A program made the position numbers and the translations under genes. This document shows, piece after piece, positions 56,526-64,000 of a DNA stretch of 64,000 nt. Position 1 is the stretch's first letter. Each line of letters opens with the position of its first letter. Origin of the DNA: Doryteuthis pealeii (Eukaryota > Mollusca > Cephalopoda > Myopsida > Loliginidae); NCBI GenBank assembly GCA_023376005.1, contig CM042152.1, forward strand, positions 76,853,034-76,917,033. Direction: 5' to 3'. The notes beneath the pieces are model-generated. The model was not told where the DNA came from and did no database searches. It saw only the letters and a program-made list of their open reading frames with translations.

Positions 56526-56707
56526 CGAAGAAGAAGAAGAAGAAGAAGAAGAAGAAGAAGAAGAAGAAGAAGAAGAAGAAGAAGAATTACTACCTTATGC
56601 TTTTCTTCGTAATAGAAGAAGAAGAAGAAGAAGAAGAAGAAGAAGAAGAAGAAGAAGAAGAAGAAGAAGAAGAAGAAGAAGAAGAAGAAGAAGAAGAAGA
56701 AGAAGAA
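56526..56707. repeat. Two (GAA)n arrays
   Basis: GAA at 56526-56585 and AGA at 56617-56707, separated by 31 bp of ordinary sequence. The poly-Glu and poly-Arg frames are not convincing genes. Confidence 0.98.
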
Positions 56708-57140
56708 TCAGTTGGGGAAAAAGACTATCAAAGAATAAGTAGAAAAGAAAGGATTTAAGATTGGAATGGGTACCATTGGGCTTTGTCCGAAGAACGCAAT
56801 AAAACACAGAGCTGTCATCTCCCAATAAACAAGTAAATAATAAAAGAAAAAAAGAAAACGAATAATGATGGAGAAAGAAAAGAATCAAAAGAAAAGTGAA
56901 AAAAAAAAGTCACATTTATTTTTTTATTTTTTTATTTAAATCTAAAAGCAAAGAAGTAGACCACCATCGTGGAAGAATCGGATTAAAACAAACAAAAAAC
57001 AAAAATAAAAATAAACACAAAAACAAACGAAAACAAACCTCCAAAACAAACACAAAATGAAAAAGAAAAACAAAAGTGAACACGCACACACGCATTCATA
57101 CATAGGTCAGTAGCATCATCATCATCATCATCCTCATCAA
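56708..57140. other. A-rich spacer
   Basis: A-rich with AAAACAAAC runs and a (CAT)n run at 57114-57130. Confidence 0.4.
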
Positions 57141-57179
57141 TTCAATTATCATTTTGATCTGGCGTCTCTCCTCTCCCTT

Positions 57180-57208
57180 TTTACACTCACTTACACACAG
57201 ACACACGC

Positions 57209-57246
<38 letters not shown>

Positions 57247-57345
57247 ATACACGCACTCGCTATGCACACATATGCACACGCGCACACACATACCCATACA
57301 CACATAATGCACACACATTCACTCACGCACGCACACGCGCATACA
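57180..57345. repeat. CA-rich microsatellite region
   Basis: (CA)n at 57205-57244 plus CACACG and CATACA mixtures. Confidence 0.9.
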
Positions 57346-57806
57346 TGAAGGTAAATCAATAATTTCATAGCCTAACAGTGAAAAGAGAATTTACTTTACA
57401 CAGCAAATATTCATTTTTCAGTATAACCTCTTTGTCAAGGCACTTAATCAATCTCTTTGTCAAGCACTTAATTAAGTCGTAAATATTTGTTATAGATCGA
57501 ACATTATTCAGTAAAAACTACAGATCAAAATTCAAACCGGAAACCACGTGTGTCAGATGAACAGATTGCGGAATTCAAAAGCGCATGCGTGAACTGAATG
57601 GCCCGAACTGTTTCCGGTGATTACTTTTTGGGAACATTTATCTATGTGAAGTCGTTGTATAAATGCCCACGAGCTGACTGGTATTATATATCTATATATA
57701 GTTTTTTTTTATTTTAATACATATCTAAAGTTTACATTTCAAATTGTTTTATTTTTTGATAAAAAAAAGGCTTCTGAAAACAAAAAAAAAAAACCCCAAA
57801 AAACCG

Positions 57807-58042
57807 CTCCGGGCGATGTAAAAATAGATTTTTGAAACATATTGCCTGAGGGGTGGGAGTAAAAAAATTCAATGTCAGCGAGTTTGTACCCTAAGTAAGT
57901 AAAATCATCAAATTCATTAAAGGATTCTTTAATGAATTTGATGATTTTACTTACTTAGGGTACAAACTCGCTGACATTGAATTTTTTTACTCCCACCCCT
58001 CAGGCAATATGTTTCAAAAATCTATTTTTACATCGCCCGGAG
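57807..58042. repeat. Perfect long hairpin, 116-bp arms, 4-nt loop
   Basis: 57807-57922 and 57927-58042 are exact reverse complements as far as I can read, around GATT. The arms start CTCCGGGCGATG. There is no open frame or known family; the flanks are A-rich on the left and ordinary on the right. Confidence 0.95.
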
Positions 58043-58249
58043 GGTGCTTTTTATTTTGTACTAGTCTCGATAATTAATGTTAAACTTAAGTTATAGGTAC
58101 AAGGTACTTTTCACAATATCACAATTTTTCATAAATGGAGCCCCCTCGCCTTTTCGGCACACTTTGTCCAGTACTTAAACTTTAAAGCCCAAGTTATATT
58201 ATATAGAATATTCCTTTCTACTACAAATAACTTGAAAATAGATATAGTT

Positions 58250-58335
58250 GACTCATTGATAGAACCCTAACAGGTACTTCCACTCTACGTCAGAATGTAT
58301 ATGGGGGTAATAGCAATGAAGGAGTATTCTATTTG
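58250..58335 (+). repeat. Family C fragment
   Basis: TGATAGAACCCTAACAGGTA and ACTCTACGTCAGAATGTAT match the start of family C, diverged. Confidence 0.55.
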
Positions 58336-58739
58336 TAAATGCCTGCCTGGAGGGGGGGGGAAGGCTGTAAAGGGGGGGGGTAGACAAATGCTTTATAAGT
58401 GATAGTTCATTTATTGTATTTCCACCAACATTATACAAAAACAGATTTCATTAAATGTTGAACGAAGACCCCCCTCCCCCACGGCGACAAACTCTTGCTG
58501 ACGCCCCTCGCCACGATCCCCTCGCCACGATCCCCCAGAAGTTCGACTCGGCCATTCGATATGATGTCCTTAACTGTTAATTATCTAAAAAGCAAAAGAA
58601 TAAACAATTGTAATTTCATGTAAAGTTTACGTATAAATACCAATACCAAGACAAAAAAAATCCTGGGAAAATCTAAGGAAAATGATTGAAATTACACAGG
58701 AAGGGATGACAAAAAGAAATTGAGCCTTATAGTTTTATT

Positions 58740-59830
58740 GAAGACAAATACAAAAGACATTTAATATGTAGACACATTAAGTCGTTTTTGATATGCGATT
58801 ACTTCACCATTGGATTTTTTGAGCAAAGCAATTCTTTTATGCATGTTGTCTGTAAGTTTCTTTTTACATTATTCAATAGAAATATTTTCCTCACTCATTC
58901 TTAATTACTTCCCTCAGCATATCTTCACCAGAAAATATCTTACCAGATAACTTTCCTTTTCTTATACTCCAAATATTTTCAATTGGATTTAAATCTGGAC
59001 TTTTTCCAGATAAGAACATCACTTGTAATGAGTTTTTCGAAAAAAACTTTTTTTATCAAATTTGCAGAATGCAGAGTTGCGTTGTCATGTTGAAAAAAAA
59101 AATGAAATCTGCTTGATTTACCGAAGAGAACAGTTTGTGAATAGTTACTTAAAGTCATTTCTCTAGAATATTGATGTATCTTAAGCATTAATATATGTTT
59201 GTCACATCGAATTAGTTCACCAATTCCAGAAGACGAGAAAGTTTCCTACATAATTATTCCACCATTTCCATATTTAACCGTTGTTTTCAGACATTTTTCT
59301 GGAAATAATTTTCTAACAGATCTTCTAAGTCAATTATCCAGAGAATCATTAGAAAGACAAAATATAGACTCATCTGACCATATTTGGATCTCAAACTATT
59401 TTGTATCAAAATTTTTCTACAAAATGCAGTATGTTCTTGACATTCATATTTGATAACAAAGGATTCTTATCAAATATTTTTGAGATAATTCCATTTTCTT
59501 TGGACTTTCTTGTGATTAATTCTTCGAGCTAAAAACTTCCCATGACTAATTTTGAACTCTTCCTCTAAGTTTGTCAGTTTTTTCTTTTATTTGGGAGCAG
59601 CCAATTTCATCTGTTTTGGTGGTAGCTTTTGGACTACCATTATTCTTGTAGAACCAGCTTTTGTGAAATATAAGCCAATTCTTATCACAATGGACAATGA
59701 TGTCTGTAAGTTTTCTCGATTCAAAATATCAAAAATAGATTTCTATTGCTTTCCATTTTGTCTAATTTATATAATTCTACTTTTAATCTTTTCATTTTTT
59801 CACGGCATTTCTTCTTTGGTGACATTTTCA
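58740..59830 (-). pseudogene. Tc1-like transposase pseudogene
   Basis: Minus strand from a start near 59824: MSPKKKCREKMKRLK at the N-terminus, ARRINHKKVQRKW before the catalytic region, then FFQHDNATLHSANLIKKVFF (second catalytic Asp) around 59050-59110, followed in another frame by a SPDLNPIENIW-like stretch near 58965-59000 (third catalytic residue). Stops and frame changes are scattered. No clear terminal inverted repeats. Confidence 0.75.
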
Positions 59831-61732
59831 ATTTAAACCGGAAAGACGAAAATCCATTAAAAATATCAAATTCGACTTGCTAAAATGACATTTTTTAAAA
59901 ATTGGTAAAAAAAACAAAGTCTAATTTTTATATGCAAATAAGCTGAAAAAATGAGAATGCCCGTATGTGCTAATTGAAGGTGCTATAAGAAGGATGTGGT
60001 AGATGGTTTGGTTTACCTTAACGAAAGATTCAGGAATCATAAGAATATTTGACTTTGAGTGTATCGAAGATAAATGCTACTTTTATCGTGACTTGGCTGT
60101 AATCATCAGAGATGTACCAAGGGACATAACTCTACAAGAGATGCAGATCCAGTTTTACATCAAGTGTCTGTAAAATGATCTTAACATAAACTCCGCGCTA
60201 TAAACAAAACTAAAATTATATTCCTGTTAAAAAAATAATAATCGAAAGAATAGTGTTATTTGTCACATGGTTGAATTGTCAGCGGCGAAACTAAAATCTA
60301 AAAAAATCAAATTTTAAAAACAAAGACAAAAACAAACATGTGTAAATAAATTTGGAATTTCTGGGGAATTTAAAATGAAGACATTTGCAAATAATTGAAT
60401 TCATTTTTCAAATATCTAAAAATGGTAATGTCAGTTCGAAGCAGATTTATGTTATAAGGTTATTTGAATAATTTCGAAATATAGGAAATAAAAAACAAAA
60501 CAAAACAAAAAACAAAACAAAACAAACAAACAAACAGTAGCCTAGGGTATATTCAAAATATTTTTGTTTGTTAACTACACATGTTATACAATAGGTATAT
60601 ATGGAAACCTCTTATATACAAACGATTTAAATCCTTGCTTACTTTAAACCACTCACAACGTCTCTCCCACCAAGGAACTATTTCTACGCGTACTACACCC
60701 AAGCAAAGTACAAAAACTGATGGTTAGTTCATTATAATTGAGCAGAAGGACTCACATTACAATAATAATAACAACAGGACTTTATTTAAATATGTTGGAA
60801 TATTTTTTAAAATATAAGGTGTGCTGGAGCCCACCACTTAAACTTATAGACTCTTCGTGGCCGCATGGATTCAATCAGCCAATCAACACGCTCGAATAAT
60901 GGCCGATCTTGAAAAGCGTACAGTTGCTCGTACTTAACACGGACGAATAGATGAACAACCAAGGATTCTGCTTAACACCGAGGAACAACCAAGGATTCCA
61001 CTAAAAACGGATCTCCACCGTAAAGTGCTCTCACCTGCAGCCTAAAATGTTAACAAGAATCTTTACAAAGTAGATTGAGTTTTGGGGCGAACTTTGAAAT
61101 ATCCCCTCATACATGTAAAAAAAACCCCAAAACAACCCATTAAAATTTGGTACAGCAATTGGGGAAATTTGGTAGGAAAAATAGACAAACCGTTATTAAA
61201 AAATGTAAGCGAAATCTAATTCTCCATGGAATTATCTTTAAAACATGTAAAAATAATTTAGTTGCACCTTCATTAAGGAGGTCAAATTAACAAAATGATT
61301 GGGTGCGCGTTTTTTTTTTCATGAAAAAACAAAAAAACAAACAAAAAACAATACAAAATACATGCGGTCTTCAGAAGAAAACAGGTTTTTTGTTATTGTT
61401 GGTCTTCCATACTTAATTTTCACCAAAGTTAATATGCACCAAACATGTAAACAGGCACATGTTTTAAACAAATGTATTTTTGGTGCGTGTCCAGAATAGG
61501 ACAACAAAGAAAATTTCCGTTAGTTCTGCGGAAATGTAAAACAAAAATTGTTTAGATATGTAACACATTCACTTTCCAGTCATTTAGTTCATTTTCTTTT
61601 TAACGAAACAGTTAAATCTAAAAAGTACGCGTTCAACTATGTACAATTCGTCCATCGGCCAGAAATAAAGAAAATCTTTTTTGTTTACCTATTCTAGATA
61701 AGCACTTGAGTATTTTTCAATGCTTTTTCTAT

Positions 61733-61734
<2 letters not shown>
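59831..61734. other. Unassigned AT-rich spacer
   Basis: No gene recognised. AAAACAAAAC runs at 60490-60530 and a GAACAACCAAGGATTC unit duplicated at 60953-60999 are the only structure. Confidence 0.4.
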
Positions 61735-61791
<57 letters not shown>

Positions 61792-61802
61792 ATATATATA
61801 TA
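61735..61802. repeat. (TA)n microsatellite
   Basis: TA array with one break. Confidence 0.95.
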
Positions 61803-61971
61803 AGATGATATAATATTAAAAAAACAAAACAAAATAGAATCTAGCAGACTCTATAATTACAATTTTTGATAAAATTAATTTCATCCTAAGCTTCTAAATC
61901 CAACACACACATACATACATATAAATGTATATGAACAAGGCACGTACACAAACATAACACACACAACCTAC

Positions 61972-61974
<3 letters not shown>

Positions 61975-62012
<38 letters not shown>
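61975..62012. repeat. (CA)n microsatellite
   Basis: About 18 CA units. Confidence 0.95.
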
Positions 62013-62015
<3 letters not shown>

Positions 62016-62252
62016 GTGTTTGGACTTAAGAACAAATACACCGCACACACACAACAGGACAACAGGTGATTTCGATAGACAGTAAATTTACACACCCACA
62101 CCCATAAACAACTAAACGATATCTGTAATGTTAATCTCAGACGCATATTAATAGAAAAAAAAGGAATCAGATGGTCCTGTTAGTAAACAAAAAAGCCATG
62201 CTTAGAGGGCGAGCCAAATCTGGAATAATAATTTAAAAAAAGCTAGCGTGAC

Positions 62253-62288
62253 ATGATGATGATGATGATCATCATCATCATCATCATT
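62253..62288. repeat. Palindromic (ATG)n(ATC)n microsatellite
   Basis: ATGATGATGATGATG turns directly into ATCATCATCATC, so the trinucleotide array folds back on itself. Confidence 0.9.
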
Positions 62289-62929
62289 ATCCTCCTCGAA
62301 TTACATAGAATACAATTTTCTATAGTCATGTCTAATCTATACATATATAATGGGTAGTTGGTATGTATGTATCTATGTCCGGGTGAAACTAAGAAAATAC
62401 GACAATTAATGACAAATTAAATATAACATATATATGTTTTATACACATTAGATATCACAAGTTCTTGCTTTTTGTACAATAATTATGAAGATTTGATTTG
62501 TACTCGAAGATATCTAAAAATTAAAATATACATAGAAATAGCATTGAAATTCTACTTTAAAATTTTATAAATCTCAAAAGTAAACAAATCAATACACCAG
62601 GGTTTTTTTTGTCCACTACCCTCTACCCAAGTGATGTTGGGTAGTCGCTTCAAGTTTGTTTGCAAGGCTTTTCGCTTTTGGAACAATTATTTCATATATT
62701 ACTTTTTTTTTATTCGAGATAAAAATTTGAATATTTGACCTTGAAATATTTCTCGGACAAAATTCCCTGCTCTCTTTTTGTACTCTTTGAAATTTGTAAT
62801 TAACTTGGATTAGAAGAGGAACAGGTGAAATGACAGGTGGATGTGGACCCCGTTGGGGGGGGGGGGCATGATCACATACATTAAGTATTCATATTATCCG
62901 TGATGGTTGGTGAGCATTTTGATTCACAC

Positions 62930-63300
62930 GGTCTCAACGTCAATTCCACCTTCTACATCAACACTATTCTGGACACTTGGTGTTCAAGCTCTAGATTTAT
63001 CGGGTAGCTCAGCAGGACACATGTTACATGGTCTAAGTGACCCAGAAGTGGTTCATAGACAATTTTTATGAAAATCTCCCCCTCCCCGGCATATAATCTA
63101 CTAGTTCTCTTGAATTTTGATCCTCTGGACTACTACTTCTGGAATACTAATAAGAATTCAAAGAGGGCCGCCATCTTTGGCCAACATGAACGAGAACTTT
63201 TTGATCCGAGTATGCAGTCGTTGTTTCCAAGGGTTTCCTCAATGCCATCCTCGTGGCTGTGGTCTGTTTTATTGAATAATATTTTTTGTTTTTTCTAAGT
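62930..63300 (+). pseudogene. Mariner-like transposase C-terminal scrap
   Basis: The frame around 63100-63150 reads LNFDPLDYYFW, the signature near the third catalytic Asp of mariner-like transposases. Upstream catalytic parts are absent. Confidence 0.5.
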
Positions 63301-63490
63301 TGAACAGAATATTCAACAATTAAATAAAAAATGTTTTCTTTCTTATCTGTTATTAGTTTATTTACTGCTAAATAATTCAATCTATTTTGTTTAAGGAGTA
63401 TTTTATGAAGTCAGAATGTTCAGTTATTAAATAGAAAATGTTTTGAGTCTTATCTGTTATTAGTTTATTTACTGCTAAATAAAATAAAAT
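63299..63490. repeat. Tandem duplication of about 115 bp
   Basis: TCTTATCTGTTATTAGTTTA and TTTACTGCTAAATAA occur twice (near 63340 and 63455), each preceded by a CAGAATxTTCA and AAATGTTTT context. Confidence 0.8.
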
Positions 63491-63544
63491 AAAAACTACG
63501 GGGAATTCCCTTTTTAAGTGTGTTAATTTCATAATTGTTGCCAG

Positions 63545-63723
63545 GAGTTGTAGATCTAGATTGTCTTCCACCCGAAACCTCCGATAATTGTTCTCAATTA
63601 TTGGGCGCACCTGTTGTTATGTTAGTTGTAATTACATCTAAAGAAATCGGCGCTATACGCTCTTTCGAATACCAAAATGTTGTATCAAACAGAATAACAG
63701 AAATATGCGAACACCTTGAATAA
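63545..63723 (+). CDS. Possible terminal coding exon of an unknown gene
   Basis: ATTGTTGCCAG ends at 63544 and is followed by 58 sense codons and TAA (63721-63723). The product starts GVVDLDCLPPETSDNCSQLL, has a hydrophobic stretch APVVMLVVITS and ends ITEICEHLE. Codon use is balanced and the residues look globular, unlike the shadow frames nearby. I do not recognise the family and no upstream exon is visible in the preceding 10 kb. Confidence 0.45.
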
Positions 63724-63831
63724 CTGGTATCGCACGTTTTCAAAGTTTTCAAAGTACGAAGAGAATGATCCCTTATTTTAATTTGAATTCAAAATTGTTT
63801 CACTTGTATAGAAATTCGCTTCAACTGCGTC

Positions 63832-63961
63832 GAATCACAGACGTTGGAATCACAGACATTGGAATCACAGACGCTGGAATCACAGATGCTGGAATCACAG
63901 ACACTGGAATCACAGACGTTGGAATCACAGACGCTGGAATCACAGACACTGGAATCACAGA
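63832..63961. repeat. 15-bp minisatellite
   Basis: Eight or more GGAATCACAGACGCT-type units with CG/CA and TT/CT variants. It lies about 110 bp downstream of the possible terminal exon. Confidence 0.95.
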
Positions 63962-64000
63962 CTATTTAAATGTCAGTCTCATACGTTCCCCACTAAGCCA

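Noticed and set aside
56368..56742. Poly-Glu/poly-Arg protein
   Set aside because: Product of two (GAA)n arrays in different phases; no conserved flanking protein.

Overview
The window looks like an AT-rich, repeat-dense, intron-rich animal genome, most likely a mollusc and plausibly a cephalopod. This is inferred from long introns with GT-AG junctions, dense tRNA-derived SINEs, 5S-derived SINE pieces, LINE 3' ends, Ty3, Tigger, Tc1/mariner and hAT remnants, and very long (GA)n, (CA)n and (TA)n arrays. There are no bacterial operons or CRISPR arrays. Protein-coding content is small.

Region 1 (about 2.2-21.1 kb, + strand) holds one good host gene. Eight exons join in consistent phase (1251 nt, at least 416 residues, 5' end not found) and encode an ARID/BRIGHT DNA-binding domain split over three exons, a basic N-terminal patch, an acidic C-terminal part and a poly-serine run. 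Its introns carry SINEs, foldback elements, a Tigger/pogo remnant with matching small MITEs, a hAT remnant, LINE tails and a local duplication. Three extra acceptor-plus-ORF patches in the right phase suggest alternative 3' ends.

Region 2 (23.85-27.95 kb) is a complete 4.1-kb Ty3/gypsy-type LTR retrotransposon. Its two 174-bp LTRs read as identical and sit inside a perfect 5-bp target duplication, yet the gag-pol reading frame changes about ten times. An older Ty3-type integrase scrap follows.

Region 3 (28-64 kb) is repeat matrix: an 83-bp and an 85-bp minisatellite, several dispersed families, LINE endonuclease and C-terminal scraps, mariner, Tc1 and hAT transposase remnants, purine-only tracts, and a perfect 116-bp-arm hairpin at 57.8-58.0 kb. 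A possible terminal coding exon of an unknown gene lies at 63.5-63.7 kb, followed by a 15-bp minisatellite.

The most unusual thread is a recurring hammerhead-ribozyme-like module (CTGANGA, a short stem, GAAA, a tiny stem III, then NUH). It sits between a tRNA-like head and an AT tail in several SINEs. The best example, at 40562-40603, has every core element intact. Weaker or mutated versions occur at 11.95, 12.35, 22.4, 22.6, 22.9 and 55.2 kb, and core-like relics lie in large foldback elements at 17.3 and 34.0 kb. All identifications are by eye; no searches or folding calculations were run.
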